In this document: piece by piece, positions 43,833 to 52,638 of the stretch
Layout: each line of letters starts with the position of its first letter
Position numbering within the stretch: the first letter of the stretch is position 1
Origin: an uncultured Actinomycetes bacterium
Lineage (GTDB): Bacteria; Actinomycetota; Actinomycetes; Mycobacteriales; Nakamurellaceae
Length of the DNA: 64,000 nucleotides
Assembly: GCA_937926105.1 (NCBI GenBank)
Contig: CALANS010000175.1
Coordinates: forward strand, 186,001 to 250,000
Direction of reading: 5' to 3'
The notes under the pieces: generated by a model
Database searches by the model: none
What the model was told of the DNA's origin: nothing
Seen by the model: only the letters and a program-made list of their open reading frames with translations
Made by a program: the position numbers and the translations under genes

Positions 43833-44743
43833 ATGGCCGAGACCGCCTCCGACACGGACAGCCCGCCGCCCTGCAGGTCTGCCCGGGCCGCCCAGACCGC
43901 GTCGGCTACTCGCCGCGCCGCATCCCGTGCCGCGTCCGGATCAGGGTGTGTGGCCAGCACAGACATCCCCATCTGCGGAACATCGGCATAGGGAAATCCC
44001 TCTACGATGCTGACATCCAGCATCCCGGGTTCCGTCTCCACCTCACGGGCCGCCCGCAGCAGCGAGGCCATCGGCTCGGTCGAGGTGTCCTGCCGAACGA
44101 TCGTCACCACTAGCGGTAACCGCTCCAGCGCGGTGGCGGGCCGCACGCCCGTCCGCACGATGCGCAGCACCAGGCGTCGACACTCGGCCCCGACCTGCCG
44201 GGCATCGACATGCGGATTCGTCTGATACGCCAACAACACGTCCACCGCGTCCACCAGGCGCTGTTCCACGTTGGCGTGCATGTCTACGACGGTGCCGATC
44301 GGCACCCCGGATCCGACGACAGTGCGCACCCGCTCGGCGATCTCCGCGTCCACGTGCAGGTTACCGTCGGCCACGGCCGCGCCGTGCAACACCAGCAGCA
44401 CAGCGTCTATCCGGCCTGCGGACCGCAACGCGCACAGCATCTCGTCTACCAATATCTGGTACGCCTCGGCCGAAATCGGCCCGCAGGGGGTAACGAACCC
44501 GACCGGGAGTGGCAGCACCTCTACGTTGTCCTCGTCCGGCCCGGCTTCGAGGAACCCGCCGACCACGGACCGAGAATCACGGTAATGCGCGATCATGGCG
44601 TCGCCGGTGTGCCATCCATCGGCACGATAGCGTGCTAGGCCGGCCTGTGCCGAGGAAAATGTGTTCGCCTCGTGGTACAGCCCCAAAACGGCAATCCGCA
44701 CCGGCGGGGCGTGACCGTTCTCCTCCCCGAGAGGCGCTCTCAC
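43208..44743 (-). CDS. M81 family metallopeptidase (MlrC-like), type B
   Basis: About 511 residues. GTG 44743 overlaps the aminotransferase stop (GTGA) and is preferred; a GTG at 44701, just before RIAVLGLYHEANTFS, is an alternative. Motifs are VLLVLHGAAVADGN, VVDMHANVEQR in the metal region, LLVLDVGDNVGGGGPGDST, and a C-terminus VDTPGVTRNSVTGFNYQHRP. It is closest to the C-terminal half of the 35778-36807 pseudogene and to 54458-55948. It is coupled to the aminotransferase and followed by the broken RidA gene. Confidence 0.9.
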   Translation of the reverse strand: MRAPLGEENGHAPPVRIAVLGLYHEANTFSSAQAGLARYRADGWHTGDAMIAHYRDSRSVVGGFLEAGPDEDNVEVLPLPVGFVTPCGPISAEAYQILVDEMLCALRSAGRIDAVLLVLHGAAVADGNLHVDAEIAERVRTVVGSGVPIGTVVDMHANVEQRLVDAVDVLLAYQTNPHVDARQVGAECRRLVLRIVRTGVRPATALERLPLVVTIVRQDTSTEPMASLLRAAREVETEPGMLDVSIVEGFPYADVPQMGMSVLATHPDPDAARDAARRVADAVWAARADLQGGGLSVSEAVSAILAHRGDRPLLVLDVGDNVGGGGPGDSTVLLAEVIRRRAAGCGTTLYDPQAVAALDGTPVGGRVDVMAGGQSPEQDGVPVRLIGSITGRHSGLYEEPRIAHGGFRFFDGGDMVGVRTDDGIAVVLTSKSVQPISAVQYQVVGIEPTQLSAVIGKGVNGPRAGFAEVCSDLVVVDTPGVTRNSVTGFNYQHRPHPMYPFEPETAYSATR

Positions 44744-46062
44744 TCGCTCGCCGCAACCGGACGGATCGGCGCGGGACCGTCCGCCACCGTCGCCGCCAAC
44801 GCCTGTTCGAATGCCCCCACCACCGTAGCGATATCGCTGGCGGTGTGTGCCGTGGAGATGTACCACCGACCGCCTGGCAGCGCAAAGACTCCCCGTCGCA
44901 ACAGGTGGACCAGCAGCCTGTCGTAGAACACCTGGTCGCCAGCCAGGAACGTCTCGATCGTGTCGGCCTGGTCGACTCCGAACAGGCACTGCACCACCGG
45001 CCCTACCTGATTGACCGTTCCTGGCACACCGTGGGTTCGAATGGCGGTGCGCATGCCGTCCGACAATTCGCGCCCTCGCGCGTCAAATGCAGGATAGATC
45101 CCCTCTTCGGACAGCGCGTCCAGCGTCGCGACCGCGGCCGCCAGCACCACCGGATTGCCGTTGTAGGTGCCGGCATGCACCACGCCGGACATGACCTGGT
45201 CCAACAGCGCGGCCCGGCCTGCCACCGCCGATAGCGGATAGCCGCCGGCAATCGCCTTGGCCAGAACTACCAGATCCGGCTGCACGCCATACTTCTCGAC
45301 CGCACCGCCACGAGCAAGCCGGAATCCGGTAATCACCTCGTCGAAGATCAACACAGTCCCGGTGGCATCGCAGAGTTCCCGCAGACCGGCGAGGTAGCCC
45401 TCCGGGGGCGCTATCACGCCCGAGTTGCATAGCACCGGCTCGACGAACACTGCCGCGACGTCGGCTTCCGGTTCCTTGAGTACCGCCGCTGCCGCCTCCA
45501 GGTCACCGAAGGGAAGCAGGCTCACATCCGCCAGCGCCGACTCGCGCTGCCCCTGGCTGCCCAGTGAGGTCAGACTGCCGTGATGATCCGGGCGGTAGCC
45601 GAGCAGGAAACTATCGGACCAGCCGTGGTAGTGACCGATCATTTTCACGAATCGGTGTCGGCCCGTTGCGGCGCGCGCCAGACGCAACGCGACCTGGGTT
45701 GCCTCCGAGCCGGTATTCGACCAGATCAGCCGCTCGGTTCCCGGGATGGCGGCCAGAACCCGTTCGGCGGCTTCGTACTCCCACCGGTGGCCCGCGCCGA
45801 AGGTCGCACCGCCACCCAGAACCTCGGCGACGGCACGTGTCAGCCCGGCGTGCCCGTGACCCAGGATCACGGGTCCCCAGCCCAGTACGTGATCGAGATA
45901 GCTATTGCCATCCAGATCGGTCAGCCGAGCACCCTGGCCGCCCTGGAAGAACAGCGGATGCGGCTTCATCGAGCCTCGCATGCCGGTCGATACGCCCCCC
46001 GCCAAAGAGCGTTTGGCACGGTCCCACGCGGCAGCCGAGGCCGGCCACGAGTCGATCAGCAT
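44740..46062 (-). CDS. class III PLP aminotransferase, glutamate-1-semialdehyde aminomutase-like
   Basis: A 440-residue class III PLP enzyme. SNTGSEATQVALRLAR (115-130), the cofactor Asp in IFDEVITGFR (239-248) and the Schiff-base Lys269 in LVVLAKAIAGGYP are all present. The context (M81 peptidase, IlvD-family enzyme, no haem genes) argues against a tetrapyrrole role and for transfer or isomerisation of an amino group on a catabolic intermediate (inference). ATG 46062 has GGAGGA upstream; a much longer open frame upstream is out-of-phase overlap with the IlvD-family gene. It overlaps the M81 gene by four bases. Confidence 0.9.
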   Translation of the reverse strand: MLIDSWPASAAAWDRAKRSLAGGVSTGMRGSMKPHPLFFQGGQGARLTDLDGNSYLDHVLGWGPVILGHGHAGLTRAVAEVLGGGATFGAGHRWEYEAAERVLAAIPGTERLIWSNTGSEATQVALRLARAATGRHRFVKMIGHYHGWSDSFLLGYRPDHHGSLTSLGSQGQRESALADVSLLPFGDLEAAAAVLKEPEADVAAVFVEPVLCNSGVIAPPEGYLAGLRELCDATGTVLIFDEVITGFRLARGGAVEKYGVQPDLVVLAKAIAGGYPLSAVAGRAALLDQVMSGVVHAGTYNGNPVVLAAAVATLDALSEEGIYPAFDARGRELSDGMRTAIRTHGVPGTVNQVGPVVQCLFGVDQADTIETFLAGDQVFYDRLLVHLLRRGVFALPGGRWYISTAHTASDIATVVGAFEQALAATVADGPAPIRPVAASE

Positions 46063-46145
46063 GGAGGTCCTCCACTGGGTCACGAATTCAGCAGCTGAAA
46101 CGTTGCTTCCGCCAGATGGATGGTATCGCTGCCGGTCTGGTTCGG

Positions 46146-47912
46146 TCAACGACGACCCACCGATTGCCCGGTGGCCATCCCGGCGCCATACAGGGCCGGC
46201 CGGCACATGGCCGTGTACTGCGCGAGCGCTCCGGAATGGTGCACCGCCGGCGGGCGCCATGCTTCGCGCCGGCGCTGCAGTTCCCGCTGCACGTCGTCGG
46301 CCGCGGTGGGTACCCCGGCGATTCCCACCAGATCCACTCTGCCGGCGGGAATGTCGATGCAAATCAAGTCCTGGTCTTGCACCAACGCGAGTGGTCCACC
46401 GTCCAGGGCCTCGGGGAACGCATAGCCGACGCACGGTCCTCGGCTGGCGCCGGAGAAGCGCCCGTCGGTCACCAGCGCGGTGGTGGCGCCCAACCCGGGA
46501 TCCGCCGCTACCAGCTCCGAAAGGAAGAACATCTCCGGCATGCCGGTCGCCCGCGGCCCCTGATAGCGCACGACGATCACATCTCCGGCGGCAATCTCCC
46601 CACCGACGACCGCCTGGACCGCATCCGGTTCGGTGTCGAACACCCGCGCGGGGCCGGTGTGCTGCTGCATTCGCTCCGCCACCGCGTGCGATTTCACCAG
46701 TGCACCATCGGCAAGAGACCCGGCCAGCACCACTGTCGAGCCACTGGCGTACACCGGATTGTCCGCGGTACGGATCACCTCCTGCGCGCGCACATGATAG
46801 TTGCCAAGGAACATCGCGGCGTGACGCTGCAATTGGCTGCCTGACAACCGCTCCAGGTTCTCCCCCACCGTGCGGCCGCTGACGGTGAGCGCATCCAGGT
46901 GCAGCAGGTCGGCGATCTGGGTCATCAGCTGCGGGACGCCGCCGGCATACCAGAACAGCTCGGTCGGATACCTGCCGGCTGTCTTGGCGTCGACCAGAAC
47001 CGGGGTCCGCTGATGAATGCGCTGGAAATCCCGCGCGGTCAGCTCGATCCCTGCCTCGTCGGCAACTGCGATCAGATGCATCACGGCGTTCAGGGATCCG
47101 CCGATCGCCGCGTGTACGGTGATGGCGTTCTCGAAGGCGTCGCGGGTCAGGATGGTGCGGGTCGTGATGCCGTTCGCCAGCAACGTCAGCACCTGGCGCC
47201 CGGCCGCTCTGGCAGCCCGGCGCAGCTCCGCCATGCCGGCCGGCACCAGCGCGGACCAGGGCAGTGCCAGGCCGAGGGCCTCGCTCATCACCTGCATCGT
47301 GGCCGCGGTCCCCATGTACTGGCAGGCACCGCATCCGGGGCACGCGAAGCGTTGGAAGGCATCGAACTCGTCCTTCTCGATCTCCCCGCGTGCCACCTGG
47401 ACGCTCATGTTCCACAGCTCTTCGTTCGAGCGCAGCTTCGGCCCGGACGTCATCGCACCACCGGGAACGTGGATACCCGGCAAGTCGAGTCGAGCCAAGG
47501 CGATCAGGTGGGCTGGTACCGCCTTGTCTCCGGACGAGGAGGTCACCAGGGCGTCGAACGGCGTGGCGCGAGCGTGAATCTCCACCATGTTCGCGATGAA
47601 TTCACGTGACGCGAGTGGAAAGTTCATCCCGGCGTGCGCCTGCGCCACCCCGTCACAGATATCGGTGGTGGTGTAGTCGGCCGGTTTGCCACCCCCCTGC
47701 AGCACGCCCTTGCCGACCTCGGCGGCCAGGCTGGCCAGATGGTAGGAACTGGGGTGTGACGAGCCGGCCGTCGTCTCTACCAACACCTGAGGGAGCGACA
47801 GATCCCCTACTGCCCAGTCCATCGACATCCGGAGGGCGTCGCCCTCGAAGCTGACGGTACGGGTCTGTTGGCTGGCAAGCTTGCGCAGCCCATCCGCGGT
47901 GTATCCGATCAT
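46146..47912 (-). CDS. IlvD/Edd family dehydratase
   Basis: A 588-residue protein of the dihydroxyacid/phosphogluconate dehydratase family. It carries the Fe-S-type motif CPGCGACQYMGTAATM, SSGDKAVPAHLIALARLDLP, LTLLANGITTRTILTRDAF and TDGRFSGASRGPCVGYAFPEA. Members dehydrate 2,3-dihydroxyacids or aldonic acids to 2-oxoacids. ATG 47912 with AGAGGG upstream is chosen. In a catabolic setting a sugar-acid dehydratase is more likely than branched-chain biosynthesis. It heads a leftward set with the aminotransferase and M81 genes. Confidence 0.9.
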   Translation of the reverse strand: MIGYTADGLRKLASQQTRTVSFEGDALRMSMDWAVGDLSLPQVLVETTAGSSHPSSYHLASLAAEVGKGVLQGGGKPADYTTTDICDGVAQAHAGMNFPLASREFIANMVEIHARATPFDALVTSSSGDKAVPAHLIALARLDLPGIHVPGGAMTSGPKLRSNEELWNMSVQVARGEIEKDEFDAFQRFACPGCGACQYMGTAATMQVMSEALGLALPWSALVPAGMAELRRAARAAGRQVLTLLANGITTRTILTRDAFENAITVHAAIGGSLNAVMHLIAVADEAGIELTARDFQRIHQRTPVLVDAKTAGRYPTELFWYAGGVPQLMTQIADLLHLDALTVSGRTVGENLERLSGSQLQRHAAMFLGNYHVRAQEVIRTADNPVYASGSTVVLAGSLADGALVKSHAVAERMQQHTGPARVFDTEPDAVQAVVGGEIAAGDVIVVRYQGPRATGMPEMFFLSELVAADPGLGATTALVTDGRFSGASRGPCVGYAFPEALDGGPLALVQDQDLICIDIPAGRVDLVGIAGVPTAADDVQRELQRRREAWRPPAVHHSGALAQYTAMCRPALYGAGMATGQSVGRR

Positions 47913-47957
47913 GCTCGACCCTCTTTGACGACGGTCCGCCGGGGCCGCAGGACGGAC

Positions 47958-47973
47958 CAAGCGGTTTTGCTTG
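47958..47973. promoter_or_regulatory. inverted repeat upstream of the IlvD-family gene
   Basis: CAAGC-GGTTTT-GCTTG lies 46 bases upstream of the start codon, in a 181-base gap after the TauE/SafE gene. It could be an operator for the IlvD-aminotransferase-M81 set. Evidence is position and symmetry only. Confidence 0.3.
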
Positions 47974-48093
47974 ATAGAACCTGGGGTCCATTCTCGTGCG
48001 TCGCCATGGCGACGTCAACGAACCGCGCCCGGTGGTATCCCAGATCACCCACCGGATTGTCCCCAGCACCCGCGCCCTCGACCGGCGCGTGGA

Positions 48094-48810
48094 TCACCAG
48101 GCCAGGGCGCCCTTCACGACCGCCGCGATCGCACCCACCGCGGCAAGGCTCAACAGCAAGGGCTGTGCGTGCCGGCTCGATACCCTGCGTGCCAACAGCT
48201 CCCCCGCCACGCTTCCCACCACCAGCGCGGATACCACCAGTGCCAGCTCCCCACCGGTCATGGCAGGCAATCCCTTGGTTGCCAGCGACAATGCGTTCAT
48301 GGCCAGCGAACACACCGGGACCGTGGCCAGGAATGCGCGCCCGGTCCACCGCTGGCTCACGCCGTACAGCGCGAGCGCCGGGCCGCCGACGCCGGCCAAC
48401 ACATTCAGCGCTGCCGATGCACCGCCCGCCAGGAATGCCCCCGGTGTGCCAGCCAGGACTCGCCACGATCGACCCCGCGCCACCAGCGCCACCGCAACCA
48501 ACAGCAACGAACCGATCAGCACCGACAGCGGCGCCTGCGGCAACCGATGCACGAGCTGCGCCCCGGCCGGAATGAGTAAGGGGGCCGGGGCCAGCAGCAG
48601 CAGTGCGCGGCGCCAGGCGACATCCCGCCAATGGCTGGCCAGCATGCCCGCCGACGCCAGCAGGCTGAGCATGTTGCACAGCAAGACACCTTGGAACGGG
48701 CCAAGCACCAGGATCAGCAGCGGCGAGGCCACCAGTGCGAAGCCCAGCCCGGTCAGCCGCGTCACCGCCGCCCCACCGAGCACACTTACCACGATCGCGA
48801 CGATCGTCAT
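48094..48810 (-). CDS. TauE/SafE family anion exporter
   Basis: A 238-residue membrane protein with about eight hydrophobic segments and the family landmarks VLGPFQGVLLCNMLSLLAS and GVGGPALALYGVSQRW. TauE/SafE proteins export sulfite, sulfoacetate or other small organic anions. The sulfatase at 4718-6082 would release sulfate rather than sulfite, so a link between the two is only possible. It lies between a transporter operon and the IlvD-family gene. Confidence 0.88.
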   Translation of the reverse strand: MTIVAIVVSVLGGAAVTRLTGLGFALVASPLLILVLGPFQGVLLCNMLSLLASAGMLASHWRDVAWRRALLLLAPAPLLIPAGAQLVHRLPQAPLSVLIGSLLLVAVALVARGRSWRVLAGTPGAFLAGGASAALNVLAGVGGPALALYGVSQRWTGRAFLATVPVCSLAMNALSLATKGLPAMTGGELALVVSALVVGSVAGELLARRVSSRHAQPLLLSLAAVGAIAAVVKGALAW

Positions 48811-48928
48811 GCCACACTGCCGCTATTCCCCACGGCAGCTATTCAACACGAGCCGTATCCCAGGGCATCCCAGGGCGCCGTCTCGGCCGCCTGCGGGCAC
48901 CACGCCGTCCGGATGCTCGGCATGCCGG

Positions 48929-49942
48929 TCAGCCCTGCGCAATCGCCGGCATGGTTCCGGCTGGCCAGAAGCGGCAGGACACTCCGTGACCGGCTGCGAT
49001 CTCGTGCCAGCGCGGGCCGTGGGATGCCTCGTGGTCGGTGCCGAAAACGCACCGCGACCCCGGCGAGCCGGCGCGGAAGTCGGGCACGTCGGGAACCTGC
49101 GCCAACCGAGAACGTTGCACCAGCGGGTCCGGCACCGGAACGGCTGCGAGCAACATGTGCGTGTACGGGTGAGTCGGGTGGGCATATACGTCCACCGTGT
49201 CGCCGAGTTCGACGATGTTCCCGGAGTACATCACCGCCACGCGATCGGCGATCTGCCGCACCACTGCCAGATCGTGCGCGATGAACAGGTACGAGACCCC
49301 GAGCTGGCGCTGGAGCCCGGTGAGCAGCTCGACGATCTGCGCCTGGATCCGCACATCCAGTGCGGACACCGGCTCGTCACACACCACGAATGCCGGGTCG
49401 ACCGCCAGCGCACGTGCGATGACGATGCGCTGGCGCTGTCCGCCGGAGAACTCATGCGGGTAGCGGCGGCGCATTCCCGTGTCCAAACCCACCAGCGACA
49501 GCAACTCATCGATCCGGCCGCTCACCCGATCCGGCGGAACCGTTCGGTGAACGCGTAACGGCTCGGCCAGAATGCGTTCCACGGTCATCCTGGGATGCAG
49601 GCTCGAATAGGGATTCTGCAGGACGAACTGCATGTGGCGGCGCATCTGTCGCACCTCGCCGTACGACATCGTCGACAGGTCACGCCCCAACAACGAGACC
49701 GATCCGCCAGTGGAGCTCTGCAGCTGCAGTACCGCGCGACCGGTGGTCGTCTTGCCCGACCCGGACTCGCCGACCAGGCCCAGCGTGGTCCCCGGCCAGA
49801 TGTCGAAGCTCACGCCGTCGACCGCTGTCACCGGCGGATTGCCCCGCCTGGCGGGAAAGGTCACCCGCAGGTCTCGCACCTGCAGCAGTGGTGACGTTGG
49901 CGGTGCCGCTGGGGCCGGCACCTGCGCCCTAGCGGCGGTCAT
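48929..49942 (-). CDS. peptide ABC transporter ATP-binding protein, DppF type
   Basis: A 337-residue ATPase with GESGSGKTT, FVLQNPYSSLHPRMTV, EFSGGQRQRIVIARAL, AFVVCDEPVSALD (Cys in the Walker B strand) and IAHDLAVV. The C-terminal extension has widely spaced cysteines (SRCVFG ... VSCRFW). It overlaps its partner ATPase gene by four bases. Confidence 0.92.
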   Translation of the reverse strand: MTAARAQVPAPAAPPTSPLLQVRDLRVTFPARRGNPPVTAVDGVSFDIWPGTTLGLVGESGSGKTTTGRAVLQLQSSTGGSVSLLGRDLSTMSYGEVRQMRRHMQFVLQNPYSSLHPRMTVERILAEPLRVHRTVPPDRVSGRIDELLSLVGLDTGMRRRYPHEFSGGQRQRIVIARALAVDPAFVVCDEPVSALDVRIQAQIVELLTGLQRQLGVSYLFIAHDLAVVRQIADRVAVMYSGNIVELGDTVDVYAHPTHPYTHMLLAAVPVPDPLVQRSRLAQVPDVPDFRAGSPGSRCVFGTDHEASHGPRWHEIAAGHGVSCRFWPAGTMPAIAQG

Positions 49943-50775
49943 TCGGCGGTCCGATCCAGGCGTGGCACGGCATCGATCAGCGACCTGGTGTAGTCATGGC
50001 GGGGGCGGGCGAAGATGTCTTCGACGTTCCCAGACTCCACGATGTCGCCGCGATACATCACGTACACCCGGTCGACCATTCCCGCGATCACCCCGAAATC
50101 GTGCGTGATGAGCATGAGCGCCATCCCCAATTCCCGGCGCAGCTGGACGAGCAGGCGCAGGATCTGCGCCTGTACCGTCACATCCAGCGCCGTGGTCGGC
50201 TCGTCCGCGATCAGCAGATCGGGTTGACAGGACACCGCAATCGCGATCAGAACCCGCTGGCGCATTCCCCCCGAGAATTGGTGCGGATAGTCGTCGGCAC
50301 GCCGGTGCGGCTCGCGGATGCCCACCATATCCAGCAGCTCCACCGTGCGCCGTCGGGCGGCCCGCCGGGACAGCGGCGTGTGCCGGGCGAGCATGTCCTC
50401 GACCTGCCGGCCCACCGTCAGGACGGGGTTCAACGACGTCATCGGATCCTGGAACACCATGGCGATGCGGTTGCCCCGGATATCACGCATGGCGTGCTCA
50501 CTCAGGTCCAGCAGATTCCGGCCGTCGAATACCACCGATCCCGCTACCTCGATGCTGGACCCCTCGGGCTCGAGCCGCATGATGCTGCGTGCGGTGACGC
50601 TCTTTCCGCTGCCGGACTCGCCGACGAAACCAACGGCCTCGCCGGCTCCCACGTCAAAGCTCACCCCGTTGACCGCCGGGATACGTTCGCCGTGACTGGT
50701 GAACTCGGCAGACAAGTCACGCACGCACAGCAACGCGTTAGCCGCGCCGGCACCGGCCTGGACCGTGGCGCTCAT
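49939..50775 (-). CDS. peptide ABC transporter ATP-binding protein, DppD type (short)
   Basis: A 278-residue ATPase with [53 protein letters not shown] and ITHDFGVI. It stops at [11 protein letters not shown] and lacks the Cys-containing C-terminal domain usual for DppD. ATG 50775 overlaps the DppC-type stop (ATGA), which decides the start over a longer open frame. Confidence 0.92.
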   Translation of the reverse strand: MSATVQAGAGAANALLCVRDLSAEFTSHGERIPAVNGVSFDVGAGEAVGFVGESGSGKSVTARSIMRLEPEGSSIEVAGSVVFDGRNLLDLSEHAMRDIRGNRIAMVFQDPMTSLNPVLTVGRQVEDMLARHTPLSRRAARRRTVELLDMVGIREPHRRADDYPHQFSGGMRQRVLIAIAVSCQPDLLIADEPTTALDVTVQAQILRLLVQLRRELGMALMLITHDFGVIAGMVDRVYVMYRGDIVESGNVEDIFARPRHDYTRSLIDAVPRLDRTAE

Positions 50776-51656
50776 CGACGTCCCGCCACATCGAGCATCT
50801 CGCGCAGTCCGTTGGCCAGCATGATGAAGGTCAGGGTGGCGAATACGATCGCAGCCGCGGGGGCAATCACGTTCAGCGGCGCGAGTTCCATGAACTGGCG
50901 GCCGCTGGACAGCTCGCCGCCCCAGTTCGGGTCTGGAGGCGGCGGACCCAGCCCCAGGAAGGACAGCGCGGTCACCGTGAAGATGCTCCGCGACAGCGTC
51001 AGGCTGGTCTCCACCAGGATCGGCGAGATCACCATCGGCAGCACGTGCCGCGTCACCAGGGCGAATTCGCCGACACCGACGCTGCGGGCCGCCTCCACGT
51101 GATCCCACCGCTTGACCGAGAGCACCGGGCCACGTACCACCCGAGCCATGCTCGGTGTGTACACGATCGCGATGGTGAGGATCAGGTTGTTGATCGACGG
51201 GCCGAGCGCGGCAACCACCGCGATGGCCAACAGGAACGCCGGGAACGCGAACAGCACGTCAAGGGCACGCATGATGATCTGGTCGACCAGGCCGCCGAAA
51301 TACCCGGCCACCAGACCCAACACCAGACCGGCCAGCAGCGCGAGCGCGACCGCGATCACCGTGATGACCAGCGTCGAGCGGCCTCCGATGATCATCCGAC
51401 TCAACACGTCCCGGCCGATCGAGTCGGTGCCGAGCCAGTGCGCGGCGCTCGGTCCGGCCAACGACTCCGGCGAGGTCTGCGCGGGCGGGTACGGCGCGAT
51501 CACCGGTCCCAGTGCCACGACCACCACCATCACGGCGAACATCACCGCACCCGCGATCACCAGGGTGCGACCGCTCGATCGCTTGCGCCGCCGAGGGCTC
51601 CGTGCCGGGGCGGCCGGCGGAGCGTCTGCCCTGGTGATCAGCGATGGGTCACTCAT
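50772..51656 (-). CDS. peptide ABC transporter permease, DppC type
   Basis: A 294-residue permease with a basic N-terminus (RSPRRRKRSSGRT), GTDSIGRDVLSRMIIGGRST and a coupling loop AARSVGVGEFALVTRHVLPM. ATG 51656 overlaps the DppB-type gene by eight bases. Confidence 0.92.
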   Translation of the reverse strand: MSDPSLITRADAPPAAPARSPRRRKRSSGRTLVIAGAVMFAVMVVVVALGPVIAPYPPAQTSPESLAGPSAAHWLGTDSIGRDVLSRMIIGGRSTLVITVIAVALALLAGLVLGLVAGYFGGLVDQIIMRALDVLFAFPAFLLAIAVVAALGPSINNLILTIAIVYTPSMARVVRGPVLSVKRWDHVEAARSVGVGEFALVTRHVLPMVISPILVETSLTLSRSIFTVTALSFLGLGPPPPDPNWGGELSSGRQFMELAPLNVIAPAAAIVFATLTFIMLANGLREMLDVAGRR

Positions 51657-52596
51657 AGCTGACCCTCGCGTCGACCCGGGCATAGGCGATGTCGACCAGC
51701 ACATTGACCAGCACCACGATGAGGGCCACCAGCAGCACGATGCCCTGGATGACCGGGTAGTCGCGCCCCGTCACCGAGTCGAACAGCAGCTGTCCCATGC
51801 CCGGAATATTGAAGATGGACTCCACGACGATGCTGCCGCCGAGCAGCGAGGCATACTCCAGGCCGGTGACGGTGATCACCGGGGTCAGCGCGTTCCGGAC
51901 GAGATACTGACCGAGGACGGTGCGGGGTCGCAGGCCCTTGGCCCTGGCCACCATGACGAAATCCTGGCTGGACACTTCCAGCACGGCGGCCCTGGTGTTC
52001 TCCGAGATGGTTGCCGAGATGGCGAACGCCAGCGACAGCGCCGGCAACAGCAGGCTGCCGATGTTGGCCAGCGGGTCCGTGCCGATCGGTGTGAAGTTGA
52101 AGATCGACAGCTGCGGGAGGTACAGCCCGCAGAGCAGCACGATCAGGGTCGCGACCACGAAGTTGGGCACCGCGATCAACAGCCCGTTGAGGCCGCGCAC
52201 CAACCAGTCCACCCGGCCGCGCAAGCGCGCGGACAGCAGGCCCGTCGTCGCTCCCAGCAGCATCGCCATGATGGCGGCGATCAACGTGAGCTCGGCAGTG
52301 ACCCCCAGCCGGCTGAACAACTCCTCCGTCACCGGCCGGTGGGTGATGAACGACGTGCCCAGATCGCCCTGTAGGGCGCCGACCAGCCAGTCCCAGTACT
52401 GCACCCAAATCGGTGCGTCCAACCCCATGTTGTGGCGGATCTGCTCGATGGCCTCGGGCGTGGCGCCCGGTAGGGTGCCGAGCATCTGCTCGGCGAAGTC
52501 GCCCGGTAGCGCCCGCACCAACAGGAACGCCACCAGCGACACCCCGAACAGGATCGGAGCCGCCCAGGCCAGCCGAGTGAGGGCGACCCGCCTCAC
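51649..52596 (-). CDS. peptide ABC transporter permease, DppB type
   Basis: A 315-residue permease, from GTG 52596, with the coupling loop VARAKGLRPRTVLGQYLVRN and the ending IAYARVDARVSYE. It starts 42 bases after the binding-protein stop, with no large stem-loop in between, unlike the two other transporters noted at 26153 and 40874. Confidence 0.92.
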   Translation of the reverse strand: MRRVALTRLAWAAPILFGVSLVAFLLVRALPGDFAEQMLGTLPGATPEAIEQIRHNMGLDAPIWVQYWDWLVGALQGDLGTSFITHRPVTEELFSRLGVTAELTLIAAIMAMLLGATTGLLSARLRGRVDWLVRGLNGLLIAVPNFVVATLIVLLCGLYLPQLSIFNFTPIGTDPLANIGSLLLPALSLAFAISATISENTRAAVLEVSSQDFVMVARAKGLRPRTVLGQYLVRNALTPVITVTGLEYASLLGGSIVVESIFNIPGMGQLLFDSVTGRDYPVIQGIVLLVALIVVLVNVLVDIAYARVDARVSYE

Positions 52597-52638
52597 CGGG
52601 TCGCCCGATCGGCCAGCGCGTTAGGCACGCCCACCCTG

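Noticed and set aside
44740..46062. Assignment of the class III enzyme as HemL of tetrapyrrole synthesis
   Set aside because: Only family-level motifs support it; the neighbours are catabolic and no other haem gene is present.
44740..47415. An apparent 891-codon fusion of an N-terminal domain to the GSA-type aminotransferase
   Set aside because: The first ~450 codons are an out-of-frame reading of the IlvD-family gene; a good ribosome site fixes the true start at 46062.
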